Source of the DNA: Chitinophagaceae bacterium
GTDB taxonomy: Bacteria > Bacteroidota > Bacteroidia > Chitinophagales > Chitinophagaceae
Reading direction: 5' to 3'
Assembly (NCBI GenBank): GCA_016713965.1
Contig: JADJOC010000009.1
Coordinates: 620,001 to 684,000, forward strand
DNA: 64,000 bases
Below are positions 46,871 through 56,139 of this stretch, one piece after another. The notes under the pieces are model-generated. The model ran no database searches. It had not been told where the DNA came from and was given only the letters and a program-made list of their open reading frames with translations. Both the position numbers and the translations under genes were made by a program. The first letter of the stretch is position 1. Every line of letters starts with the position of its first letter.

Positions 46871-47625
46871 TTACGCTTTTACCGGTACACTATGCACTGC
46901 AGCCGCAATTTCTTTAATAAGCGAAGGATTTTTTTCAATGGCATTTCCTACTACAATTACATCTGCGCCGGCCTTACAATTCAAATATGCTTTTTCAGGA
47001 TCGGTAATACCACCACCAATAATTAAAGGAGCTGTAATAGATTTAGCTACTTTTTCAATCATATTTTCAGTAATAGCTTTTTTGGCACCACTGCCTGCAT
47101 CCATATAAATTAATTTCATACCCAGCATTTCGCCGGCCATAGCGGTACAAACTGCAATTTCATTTTTATCAGCTGGTATGGGTGTGGCATTGGAGATGTA
47201 AGAAACCGTAGTCGGCGCACCGCCATCTATCACCATATAACCAGTGCTCATAATTTCCAGGCCGCTTTGCTTTACAATGGGCGCACTCACCACATGCTGG
47301 CCAATAAGCAACTCCGGGTTACGGCCACTGATTAACGACAAATACAATAATGCATCTGCATATTTACTTACCTGCGAAGGGCTGCCGGGAAAAAGTATTA
47401 CAGGAATATTGCAGCTTTTTTAATCAACTGCACACATTCATCCAGGTAATTGGATATAACAAGGCTGCCGCCTACAAAAAAATAATCCACTTTGGAAGCC
47501 ACAGCCAATTCGATCAAATGCTCCATATTGGTATTGTTCACCTTATCAGGATCAACCAATACGGCAAATGATTTCTTACCTTGCTGTTTACGCTCTGTTA
47601 ATGAATGATATATGCCTCTGGACAT
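46871..47625 (-). CDS. Geranylgeranylglyceryl/heptaprenylglyceryl phosphate synthase-family protein (one frameshift)
   Basis: A (beta/alpha)8 prenyltransferase of about 252 residues. Motifs are KKSFAVLVDPDKVN near the N-terminus, DYFFVGGSL, LIYMDAGSGA and the C-terminal PLIIGGGITDPEKA with GADVIVVGNAIEKNP, which bind glycerol 1-phosphate in archaeal GGGPS and bacterial PcrB. The frame breaks near 47410; one A restores KKAANIPVILFPGSPSQVSKYADALLYLS, seen across the junction. The family makes sn-glycerol-1-phosphate ether lipids in archaea; homologues in Bacteroidota are known, but their lipid product in this organism is unknown. The substrate chain length cannot be read by eye. Confidence 0.88.
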
Positions 47626-47792
47626 TTCCGGTCAATTGATTATGTGCAAATGTAAAAATTTTTGCGCTTATCTATTGTATTATATGTAAATAATCTGCAA
47701 TTGGCCTGTAAATTGCCTTAATTACGGGAAGGTTACAAGGCTGTACTGCCAGGCCAGTGTTGCAACCTCTCGTATTTATATGTAAATTTGAT

Positions 47793-48200
47793 ATGATGAT
47801 TGATATTACGGCGGAAATAAAATTTAAAACGGCCCGGAGCGGGGGCAAAGGCGGGCAAAATGTAAACAAGGTAGAAACCATGGTAGAAGGGTATTGGCAC
47901 ATTGGTCGCTCTGCTTTGATTAATGAGGAACAAAAAGGCTTACTTAATGAAAAGCTTAGTAATAAAATAAATTCAGATGGTTTTTTTTTAATGAAAAGCC
48001 AAACGGAACGCAGCCAGCTTGGCAATAAGCAAGCAGTACTGCAAAAAATGAATGACCTGGTAAATAAAGTTTTGATAAAGCCCAAGCCACGCAAGGCTAC
48101 GAAACTCCCAAAAGCTGTGAATGAAAGAAGGATAGAAGTGAAGAAAAAAGTTAGTGCTGTAAAAGATTTTAGAAAGAAAATACGTAAAGAAAACTGGTAA
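47793..48200 (+). CDS. arfB: Alternative ribosome-rescue factor ArfB (YaeJ)
   Basis: A 135-residue peptidyl-tRNA hydrolase that releases nascent chains from stalled ribosomes. The GGQ motif is seen in ARSGGKGGQNVNKVET, and the basic C-terminal tail KPRKATKLPKAVNERRIEVKKK enters the mRNA channel. The start is ATG 47793 or the next codon ATG 47796 (MIDITAEIKFKTARSG); the longer upstream reading is unlikely. The MbnP-like gene begins 2 bases after its stop. Confidence 0.92.
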   Translation: MMIDITAEIKFKTARSGGKGGQNVNKVETMVEGYWHIGRSALINEEQKGLLNEKLSNKINSDGFFLMKSQTERSQLGNKQAVLQKMNDLVNKVLIKPKPRKATKLPKAVNERRIEVKKKVSAVKDFRKKIRKENW

Positions 48201-48202
48201 TT

Positions 48203-48964
48203 ATGGTTAAAAATAAATATAGCTTTTTTTTTATATTTTGCATTTCAGCAATTGCTTTTAGTGGTTGTAAAAAAACTGCTGATAACACTGAAGCATATGG
48301 TACGGTAAAAGTAGTTTTTAAAAATACAGTAAAAAACGATGTTTTAGTATTAAATACACAGACTTATACCAATACTTTTAATGAAGAATATACCATATCA
48401 AAATTTAAATATTACATCAGCAACGTGTCTTTATCACATGGAAATTATACCAGTGCCGAAAATAACAGTTACCATTTAATTGATGCCGCTGACCCTGCAT
48501 CACAAGCGTTTAGCTTTAACGTACCTGCAAGCCACCCTTACCAGTCCATACATTTTTTAATTGGCGTGGACAGCTTACGAAATGTAAGTGGTGCACAAAC
48601 CGGTGCTTTGGACCCGGTTAATGATATGTTCTGGACCTGGAACAGCGGCTACATAATGGCTAAGCTGGAAGGCAATTCCCCTGCTTCGCCTGCTTTAAAT
48701 CATAAAATAGAATATCATATTGGCGGTTTTAGTGGTATTAACAATGTGCTTAAACCAGTGGTTATTGATTTGGGTGGATTGAATATACAAAATGGTAAAA
48801 CAACTGAAATAGTTATTGAGGCTGATGTCAATGCCTGGTGGCAGGATCCGAACGATTTAAAATTTGCGAACACGCCGGTATCTGCCATGCCCGGAGAATT
48901 ATCAAAGAAATATGCAGATAATTATCGTAAAATGTTTACGTTAAAAAGTATAACGAATTTTTAA
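48203..48964 (+). CDS. MbnP-family copper-binding lipoprotein
   Basis: A 253-residue protein with a lipoprotein signal (FIFCISAIAFSGCKK). The beta-rich domain shows VKVVFKNTV, YTISKFKYYISNVSLS, YHLIDAADPAS, FLIGVDSLRNVSGAQTGALDP and MFWTWNSGYIMAKLEG, the MbnP pattern with the WTWNxGY tryptophan region, and HKIEYHIGGF further on. Methanotroph MbnP binds copper through a kynurenine made from tryptophan by MbnH; the target Trp is plausible here but cannot be proven by eye. It is followed on the same strand by a di-heme peroxidase-like gene, the known partner arrangement. Confidence 0.85.
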   Translation: MVKNKYSFFFIFCISAIAFSGCKKTADNTEAYGTVKVVFKNTVKNDVLVLNTQTYTNTFNEEYTISKFKYYISNVSLSHGNYTSAENNSYHLIDAADPASQAFSFNVPASHPYQSIHFLIGVDSLRNVSGAQTGALDPVNDMFWTWNSGYIMAKLEGNSPASPALNHKIEYHIGGFSGINNVLKPVVIDLGGLNIQNGKTTEIVIEADVNAWWQDPNDLKFANTPVSAMPGELSKKYADNYRKMFTLKSITNF

Positions 48965-49019
48965 TTAGCTATGCTTATTAAAAATTAATTTTGTTAACTG
49001 ACTTTGGTTTTTCATGGCA

Positions 49020-49065
49020 GCTGCATTGTCGCTGTGCCCCGCCAAAAGGGTGGACGCTCCATTCA
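49020..49065 (+). repeat. GC-palindrome repeat family, diverged copy
   Basis: GCTGTGCCCCGCCAAAAGGG then TGGACGCTCCATTCAAC; the second part is identical to the flank of the copy at 4865-4905 on the other strand. Confidence 0.6.
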
Positions 49066-49106
49066 ACAGTTGTAATGCTATTTTGCTTTTAATTGTAGCG
49101 TATTAT

Positions 49107-49170
49107 TCATGCAAAGACGCTAAGATCAGTACATAAGTTTGCGGCTTAATAATTTTGCGGCTTTGCATGA
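49107..49170 (+). repeat. CGCAAAG-type intergenic hairpin
   Basis: TTCATGCAAAGACGCTAAG on the left pairs with GCGGCTTTGCATGAA on the right. It lies between the MbnP and MbnH-like genes. Confidence 0.65.
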
Positions 49171-49215
49171 ACACAATAGCATTATTAACAATCATATTTT
49201 AAATCATTCCGGGTA

Positions 49216-50266
49216 TTGAAAAAAACATTCATCATATTTTCATTTATAGCTTCAGTAATTGTTGTTACCGTTTTTTTAGATGGCTGTAAAAAAGGAGGTT
49301 GACCAACCTTTCACTCCTACCCCATTAGCTTTTAAAATTCCCAATGGCTGGCCTGCGCCTTCTACAAATATTTTTGCCAATAACCCATTAACCGAAGAAG
49401 GTTTTCAGCTGGGGAAAAAATTATTTTATGAAGGCAAACTAAGCAAAGATGGTAACTTTCCCTGTGCCAGCTGCCACCAGCAGTTTGCTGCTTTTGCTAC
49501 ATCCGATCATGATCTGAGCCACGGCTTTAACAATAGTTTTACCACACGCAATGCTCCCGGTTTATTTAACCTGGCCTGGATGACACAAATGCATTGGGAT
49601 GGCGGCATCAGCCATATAGAAGTACAACCTTTGGCACCTATAACGGCACCTAATGAAATGGCAGAGAATATTGAAAATGTATTAAACAAATTAAAAAATG
49701 ATGCAGCTTATCCACCAATGTTTGCTGCTGCTTTTGGTGATGCGCAAATTAACAGCCAGCGAATGCTTAAAGCGCTGGCACAATTTATGGGAAGCATGGT
49801 TTCTGCCAATGCTAAATATGATAAGGTAATGCGTGGAGAAACTGCTTTTACCATCAGCGAACAAAACGGGTACAATACTTTTAAACAAAAATGTGCCAGC
49901 TGCCATACAGAACCTTTATTTACTGATAATTCTTTCCGGAACAACGGGCTTGCTGTAAATAACCAGTTGCATGATTTTGGAAGGATGATGATTACCAATA
50001 ATACAGCAGATTCTTTAAAATTTAAAGTTCCCAGCCTCAGGAATGTGCAACGCACTTTTCCTTATATGCATGATGGAAGGGTACTGGTTTTGAGCCAGGC
50101 AATAGAACATTACAGGACTGGTATACAAAAAAATCAACCTACTTTGGATCCGTTATTAGCTAATGGCATCAGCATGACGGATAACGAGAAATTTGAGCTG
50201 GTTCTTTTCTTAAATACACTTACGGATACGGAATTTTTGAATAACGCGAGGTTCGCCGGGCAGTAG
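49216..50266 (+). CDS. MbnH-like di-heme cytochrome c peroxidase family protein (one frameshift)
   Basis: About 350 residues starting at TTG 49216. A signal/lipoprotein-like leader (KKTFIIFSFIASVIVVTVF, then LDGC) meets the main frame near 49290, where one extra base or a short indel lies. The mature protein has two heme motifs, CASCHQQFAAFATSD (N-terminal) and CASCHTEPLFTDNS, and the TRNAPGLFNLAWM and VPSLRNVQRTFPYMHDG regions of the MauG/CcpA family. MbnH oxidises a tryptophan of MbnP; the preceding gene encodes MbnP. It probably acts in the periplasm with the MbnP protein. The classical bacterial cytochrome c peroxidase role is an alternative. Confidence 0.85.
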
Positions 50267-50426
50267 TGTCTGACATCTCATTGTAAACTTGTTTCGTTAT
50301 TATTTGTTTTTGGGAATAAAGCTGCCAGTTTGGGTTTATAGAAGATGGTGAATTTTCTTACAATTTCATTTTAGGGCTTGCCGAAGTGGGAAACTAAAAG
50401 TACAAACGTTAATTTAGTATAAATGT

Positions 50427-51287
50427 TCATTTATGCTTTGGTTCATAAATTAGTCTTAAAAAAGAACTAAATCTTTCATTTTCTCTACTTATTGGAACGC
50501 CTGTTACAATCCCAATCAATAAGTTATCTGCAATAGCAACACGCATTTGAGGCCTGATAGTCATATCAAAGTCGCCTCCTTCTATTCCTTTGTTGAACTC
50601 AATACCAATAAAGTTTCTTGTTCCAGGTATCATATAATGAAAGTTGCTGTTTATTTGCCAACTTGTGTGTAGTGATTTGTCAGAAAAATGGTGAATAAAT
50701 GCAGGTCCAGTATATAATAATGTGTGAAAGTTGTTACCCCATCTTTTAGCTGCTATAAAAAACGGGTTGTAAATATTTCCTGTAAATAGTTTGTCTTTTC
50801 TATACCTGTTAAATTCAGTCAATTCAAATTCTTGTATATAACCAAATGCCATACTCGTTTTATTCTTTTCGGAAACATAAAATGAATATTGAGCCGCCAT
50901 TTTCAAGCTGTTAAGTTTGCTACTCGGTGCAGTTCCAATTCCGCTTGTGGGATAGTAAATTGAAAAAGGCAATTCTACTTCAAGCCCAAGCCTGTTTACA
51001 GGTGCCCATTCATACTCTACGAGTGCAATATATTCATCATAATTGGTATTATCTGTTAAGCCAAACCCAACATTCCATTCTTTTTCACCTTTTCTTGCAC
51101 CCAAATCCCGGATAAGGTCAATATATAATGGTTCAGCGTGTAAAACTTTGTCAGGTTCGTGATGGTCTTCTATTTCCTGAACATAAAGACTGTCTTTTGT
51201 TGATTTAGATTTGTCAGTTTGTGCTTGTAAATTGTTAAATACTAAAATTGTAATTACGTTTAATATTATATATTTCATTTTGTTCAT
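50427..51287 (-). CDS. Outer-membrane beta-barrel-like protein
   Basis: About 286 residues starting at MNKMKYIILNVITILVFNNLQAQ, a signal peptide ending AQ; the earlier in-frame start adds residues that are not signal-like. The first 60 mature residues are acidic and contain HHEPDKVLHAEPLYIDLIRD. The rest alternates aromatic and polar residues in many short strands (EYIALVEYEWAPVNRLGLEVE, MAFGYIQEFELTEF, FHTLLYTGPAFIHHF), ending in a strand (FSSFLRLIYEP). A transporter-like outer-membrane protein is likely. Histidine-rich HAEPLYIDLIRD may bind metal; that is inference. No partner gene is adjacent. Confidence 0.65.
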   Translation of the reverse strand: MNKMKYIILNVITILVFNNLQAQTDKSKSTKDSLYVQEIEDHHEPDKVLHAEPLYIDLIRDLGARKGEKEWNVGFGLTDNTNYDEYIALVEYEWAPVNRLGLEVELPFSIYYPTSGIGTAPSSKLNSLKMAAQYSFYVSEKNKTSMAFGYIQEFELTEFNRYRKDKLFTGNIYNPFFIAAKRWGNNFHTLLYTGPAFIHHFSDKSLHTSWQINSNFHYMIPGTRNFIGIEFNKGIEGGDFDMTIRPQMRVAIADNLLIGIVTGVPISRENERFSSFLRLIYEPKHK

Positions 51288-51663
51288 GTTATCTGCTATT
51301 ATCCTTTGTCTACCGATTGTCAGAAGCATTGCCACCAACTTATAAATTCTAGCAAAAAATAAGACAAATAAAACTCAAAAATTTATTATTAAGTTAAAAG
51401 AATATTGCATTTGCCCAATCTTAGACTGACAGCCTTTCTGCTTATCCGTTACTGCAAACACTACCTTTAATCTTTCAAAAACTCATAACAAAACTCAAAA
51501 GGCACTAAAACAAAACTGAGACCTCTTTAAATACGCTTGTATCGTTTACCAGTCCTACCATATATCATAAAATAATATTGATTTTACATCGATTTCTGCG
51601 ATCCATTATTGATTTCTGTTGGAAATAAATAATGCATAGGATATAGTATTATTAAAGCGTTTC
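51288..51663. other. Gap without a recognisable feature
   Basis: About 376 bases between two minus-strand genes. It is AT-rich with no hairpin with a T-run, no dispersed-family copy recognised and no ORF with a family match. It may hold the promoter of the gene at 50427, but no convincing TAnnTTTG site was identified. Confidence 0.4.
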
Positions 51664-52302
51664 TTACCCCTGGCGCCTTCCTTTAAGCATATCTAAAATT
51701 TCCTTTTGTTTTTCTACTTCTGAATTTTGATCGGCCTGGTCTTTTTTATTATCCTCTATTTGTTGTTGTAATTTTTTTAATTTGCTTTCCAAACTCTGGC
51801 CTTCATCAATAAGATTAGCAGCTTTCTTTTCATTTTTTCTTACTACAGACTCCTGTTCTTTTATCTGGTCTTCCAAATCGTAGGCTGTTACAGATAACTT
51901 TAGATTATCCAGGTAATTTTTCGCATTATTAATTATTGTTTCATCATCTTTTTCCGTTACGAAATTTTCATATCCTTTGGATAGCATCATAGTTACCACA
52001 GCATTATCATTATCTTTTTTGCTCTTTTTTTCTGCCATAAAATAAATGTCGTATACACCTGTGCCAATTTCAGGCAGGGTTACTCCTTTAAAAACCAAAA
52101 AATCTTTAGCATCTTTACCTTTATAGCCCATTTTTTCGAGTTTTTCTTCAATAGTATTCATCACAGTTTTTGGAGAAAAAGGAAAATCTGCTACGATAGA
52201 TTGTCTTTTTGTTTTTAAATACTCGGTAGTGCTTACCCGGGTTTGGGCAAAAGTGGAGGTAATTGATAAAGCTGTAAAAATGAAAAGAAAAAAATACTTC
52301 AT
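51664..52302 (-). CDS. Periplasmic coiled-coil protein of unknown function
   Basis: A 212-residue protein. The start (MKYFFLFIFTALSITSTFAQ) is a signal peptide. Residues 20-130 form a folded part (KTVMNTIEEKLEKMGYKGKDAKDFLVFKGVTLPE, KGYENFVTEKDDETIIN), and residues 140-210 are a long charged coiled coil (QIKEQESVVRKNEKKAANLI ... KLKKLQQQIEDNKKD). The domain is not recognised. It is probably periplasmic. It is divergent from the flippase gene. Confidence 0.65.
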   Translation of the reverse strand: MKYFFLFIFTALSITSTFAQTRVSTTEYLKTKRQSIVADFPFSPKTVMNTIEEKLEKMGYKGKDAKDFLVFKGVTLPEIGTGVYDIYFMAEKKSKKDNDNAVVTMMLSKGYENFVTEKDDETIINNAKNYLDNLKLSVTAYDLEDQIKEQESVVRKNEKKAANLIDEGQSLESKLKKLQQQIEDNKKDQADQNSEVEKQKEILDMLKGRRQG

Positions 52303-52426
52303 ACTATTATTTTTAAATGAATATTTGCTGATACAAACAAATATCAGACCATTAAAGTTAAAATTACTAATTAAATATTATTAGAATTATACTGTTAATT
52401 TTGTTTGAATAAAATTTTAATACTTC

Positions 52427-53946
52427 TTGAGCGAAATAAAAAAACTGGCAGGGCAAACAATGTGGTATGGCCTCAGCTCTATTGCAGCCCGGCTAATCAA
52501 TTATTTATTAACGCCTTACCTTACCTATGCCAGTGCTATAAAAACCTCCGATTATGGCAAAATGGGATTAGTGTATGCTGCTATCCCGATACTCAATATC
52601 ATTTTTACTTACGGATTTGAAACCGCTTATTTCCGTTTTGCAGCAAAAGAAGAAAATAAAAAAACTATTTACAGTACTGCATTTATATCATTATTTGCGT
52701 CTACCATTTTCTTTACTGTTGTTTTATGGTTCAACCAGGGAGCAATTGGTAAAACAATTGGTATAAATGATATTCCGCAGCTCATCCAGCTCAGCATTTT
52801 TATTATTGCTTTTGATACGCTGGCCGCTATCCCATTTGCAAGACTGCGCCAGCAGGGAAAGCCGGTAAAGTTTGCCTTTGTAAAAATAGCAGGTATAATT
52901 ATTAATGTTTTTTTACGTGGTTTTTTATCAGCTATTGTTCGCATGCTGTGAAGCTGGATGCCAACAGCTGGGTAAAAAAATTTTATGACCCTGCGCTTAA
53001 CCCCATTGTATATGTGGTATTCGCCAACCTGATACAGGCTGCTATTACATGATTATTTTTATTAAAAGAAATCCTGCAGGTCAGGCTAAGGTTTAATGCC
53101 AGGCTGTGGAAGCAAATGATGTTGTATTCCTTACCGCTTATTATAGCCGGTATGGGCGGCATGATTAATGAAACCTTTGACAGGCTGATGCTGCACAGAT
53201 GGCTGCCGGGCGACCCACTATTCAGGGACAGCCAGGTGGGTATTTATAATGCGTGCTACAAGTTATCCATTTTGATTACTTTATTTATTCAGGCTTTTCG
53301 CATGGGTGCTGAGCCTTTCTTTTTTAAACAGGCTGAAGGCCAGAACCCGCAACGCATTTATGCCCGGGTAATGAAATTTTTTGTAATCATTATTACCCTG
53401 ATGTTTTTAGCCGTTAGCCTGTTTATGCCTGTGTGGAAATATTTTATAGGCCCAAAATATTGGGAAGGGTTAGCCATCGTACCCATTTTATTAATGGCCA
53501 ATATGTTTTTGGGCATTTATTACAATTTAAGCATCTGGTATAAATTGGGCAACAAAACTTCTGCCGGGGCATGGATTACTTTAATCGGAGCTGGCATAAC
53601 AGTATTAATCAATTTTATTTTTATTCCTTATTACAGTTATATGGCTTGTGCATGGGCTACATTTTTTTGTTACGGCACCATGATGATAGTATCATTCATC
53701 TGGGGGCAAAAAGAATACCGTATTCCATATGCCTGGAAAAAAATGTTGGCTTATATGGTAATTGTAGGATTGCTGTTTTTTGCACACAGGGGTATTACTG
53801 CTTTATGGAATAATGAATTGTTTAGCCTGGGAGCAGGTGCTGTTTTAATTTTGGCTTATTTATGGTTTGTAGGTAATGTAGAAAGAAAAGAGTTGGCGCA
53901 ATTGCCGGTGATAGGAAAATATTTTAAGGAAAAAATAAAAAAGTAA
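52427..53946 (+). pseudogene. Oligosaccharide flippase/Wzx-like (MATE-related), frameshift plus stop
   Basis: Two open pieces, 52427-52951 and 53116-53946, belong to one polytopic flippase of about 506 residues. The first contains MWYGLSSIAARLINYLLTP and DYGKMGLVYAAIPIL; the second contains MMLYSLPLIIAGMGGMINE, TFDRLMLHRWLPGD and VGIYNACYKLSILITLFIQA. A T-run deletion near 52918 breaks the frame; restoring it gives VFFTWFFISYCSHAVKLDAN but meets TGA at 53050-53052 before the second piece. Two independent lesions make a real pseudogene more likely than elsewhere. The start is TTG 52427. If functional, it would move lipid-linked polysaccharide across the inner membrane. Confidence 0.75.
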
Positions 53947-53963
53947 TTTCTAAATTTAAATTA

Positions 53964-54557
53964 ATGCTTACAACTTATTTTGCAAATAAACCCAAATTAA
54001 GACTTTTATGTATAGGTGCAGTCTTTATGTGTTTCCTATTAGTGTTTTTATGTGCCCTATTCTGTATGCTTATAATAATAGGATCAAACATGCATTGGGG
54101 TTTATGGATATTTTTTGGTTTATTTATACCCGCTTTTTTATTCTTCATTTCAGTAACAGCAGTACAAACCTATAAATTAGCTTATAAAAATAATCCGGTA
54201 TTGATTATTACACCGGAAGGAATAATTAATAATTCAAGTAGTTTACATAGTGAAAAAAATTTAATTAAATGGGAAGAAATTAAATCTATCAGGTGTAGAG
54301 AAGTCTATCATAGAAGATATCATTTTACGTATTATTTGTTATTGTTAGATTTATATAATCCGGAAGCATTTATTAAAAAACACTCTAATCCTTTTGTACG
54401 TTTTGTGCTTAGCCTTACTAACCGGATTGAGAAAACTCCTGTTATAATTGACATAAACTATATTGATAAAAATGTAAAATATGAAAGTATTGTTCAAGCC
54501 TTTGAAGCAAACAGATGTTTTATTGATAATGTAGAAAACTTAAAACGACTTGGATAA
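53964..54557 (+). CDS. STM3941-like membrane protein
   Basis: A 197-residue protein with two adjacent helices (LLCIGAVFMCFLLVFLCALF, LWIFFGLFIPAFLFFISVTA) followed by a soluble domain: NPVLIITPEGIINNSS, IKWEEIKSIRCREVY, FIKKHSNPFVRF, VIIDINYIDKNVKYESIV. This is the layout of STM3941-like/PH-like membrane proteins. Function unknown. It starts 18 bases after the flippase region; the next gene is 199 bases away. Confidence 0.7.
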   Translation: MLTTYFANKPKLRLLCIGAVFMCFLLVFLCALFCMLIIIGSNMHWGLWIFFGLFIPAFLFFISVTAVQTYKLAYKNNPVLIITPEGIINNSSSLHSEKNLIKWEEIKSIRCREVYHRRYHFTYYLLLLDLYNPEAFIKKHSNPFVRFVLSLTNRIEKTPVIIDINYIDKNVKYESIVQAFEANRCFIDNVENLKRLG

Positions 54558-54756
54558 ATACTTTAATTAATAAAATATAATTAAAGATCAATAGAGAACT
54601 ATTGTGCAAGAGTGATGATTCCGGTTTTTATTAAAACAAAAATCATATTTGCTGATAAAGCAGTTAATACCAACATTCCTTTATTTAATAAACAGACTTA
54701 ACTGTTCAATGGTTAATTTTGCATGTCACAAATAGTTTTTAACAAATAATTGAACA

Positions 54757-55874
54757 ATGACGAACGAAGATATATTGAAAGCGCTTAGCAATGTGCAGGA
54801 GCCGGACCTTGGCAAAGATTTGGTAACACTCAATATGGTAAAAGATGTAGTGGTCAATGGCAATAAAGTTTCTTTTACAGTAGTGCTTACCACCCCGGCT
54901 TGCCCGCTGAAAGAGATGATCATGAATGCCTGCATCAATGCCGTAAAATTATTGGTGAATAAAGAGGCAGAAGTAACCGTGAATTTTACCAGTAATACAA
55001 CCAGCAACCGGAAAGATGCAAAAACAATTTTAAGCGGCGTAAAAAATATTATTGCAGTGGTAAGCGGTAAAGGCGGCGTGGGTAAAAGTACCGTTGCCAG
55101 CAACCTGGCCTTGGGCCTGGCGCAAGGAGGCGCAAAAGTAGGTTTGATGGATGCAGATATTTATGGCCCCAGCCAGCATATTATGTTTGGTGTACGTGTC
55201 GAAAGGCCCATGATGAGAGAAGTAAATGGTAAAGGCATGATAGTGCCTATAGAAAAGTTTGGCATTAAAATGATGAGCATAGGCTTGCTTATTGATGAAA
55301 AGCAAGCTGTAGTGTGGCGTGGCCCGATGGTGAGCAGCGCTATCCGCCAGTTTGTAAGCGAAGTGGATTGGGGTGAGCTGGATTACTTAGTAATTGATAT
55401 GCCGCCTGGTACAGGCGATATCCATTTAACCATTATACAAACCGTACCTGTAACGGGTGTGGTGGTGGTTACTACTCCCCAAACCATTGCCCTGGCCGAT
55501 GCTAAAAAAGGCATTGCCATGTTTAACCAAGCACAAATGAAAGTACCTATTATCGGCCTGGTAGAAAACATGAGTTATTTTACCCCACCGGAATTGCCCA
55601 ACAATAAATATTACATTTTTGGAAAAAATGGCGGTAAAAACTTGGCTGAAGAATTTGACATACCGCTTTTGGGACAAATACCAATTGTAGAAAATATCCG
55701 TGAAGGTGGCGATATAGGCATACCCCTACTGATGAGTGATGATACCATCACTAAGAATGCTTTATGGAGTTTGTTGATACTACAATAAGAGGTATTGCTA
55801 TGAGAAACGCTAATATGCCAGCAACAGAAATAGTAGAGTTAGAGTTTAAAAGAGAAAAGGAGATAAAGAGGTAA
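54757..55874 (+). CDS. mrp: Fe-S cluster carrier Mrp (ApbC/NBP35 family) (one frameshift)
   Basis: About 373 residues. An N-terminal MIP18/DUF59 domain (residues 1-90, DILKALSNVQEPDLGKDLV, with TTPACPLKEMI) is followed by the P-loop ATPase: VSGKGGVGKSTVASNLA (about 102-118), DADIYGPSQH, DYLVIDMPPGTGDIHLT. The frame breaks near 55761; one T restores KNAFMEFVDTTIRG and ends at TAA 55872-55874, recovering the usual C-terminus. Mrp proteins bind and transfer Fe-S clusters. The CxxC of the Mrp ATPase is not evident near VENMSYFTPPELPN, a region where other members have it; this is the Bacteroidota-type variation. Confidence 0.9.
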
Positions 55875-55944
55875 GGTTTACAATTTTCTCTTTTTCCCCT
55901 TTTCTCTTTTGTCTCTTAGCCTTTTTGTACTTAGCTTTTGTGCT

Positions 55945-56010
55945 ACTATTTGGCATTGTTGTAGCCTGCCCCGCAAAATGCGGGGTCACTCACTTGTACT
56001 TTTTCAGTTT
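55945..56010 (+). repeat. GC-palindrome dispersed repeat
   Basis: Core CCCCGCAAAATGCGGGG at 55969-55985 with GGCATTGTTGTAGCCTG before and TCACTCACTTGTACTTT after, as at 34335-34435. It lies in the mrp-kynU gap. Confidence 0.75.
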
Positions 56011-56053
56011 TTTTCATCTAATTTATTTCCAGGCATTCTTCGCTTCATCTTCT

Positions 56054-56092
56054 ACTCCCCTCTCCTTTGGAGAGGGATTAAGGGTGAGGTCT
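56054..56092 (+). repeat. Solo copy of the DUF559-element end
   Basis: CTCCCCTCTCCTTTGGAGAG then GGATTAAGGGTGAGGT closely matches the 3' end of the element in leuS (39413-39450). No nuclease gene is attached. It lies just upstream of the kynU promoter. Confidence 0.7.
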
Positions 56093-56100
56093 GCATTACT

Positions 56101-56108
56101 TATCTTTG
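56101..56108 (+). promoter_or_regulatory. Promoter -7 element upstream of kynU
   Basis: TATCTTTG matches TAnnTTTG and lies 31 bases before the kynU ATG. The -33 region would overlap the repeat at 56054-56092. Confidence 0.45.
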
Positions 56109-56139
56109 CACCTTTGCGTGATATATCAAACAATAAAAT

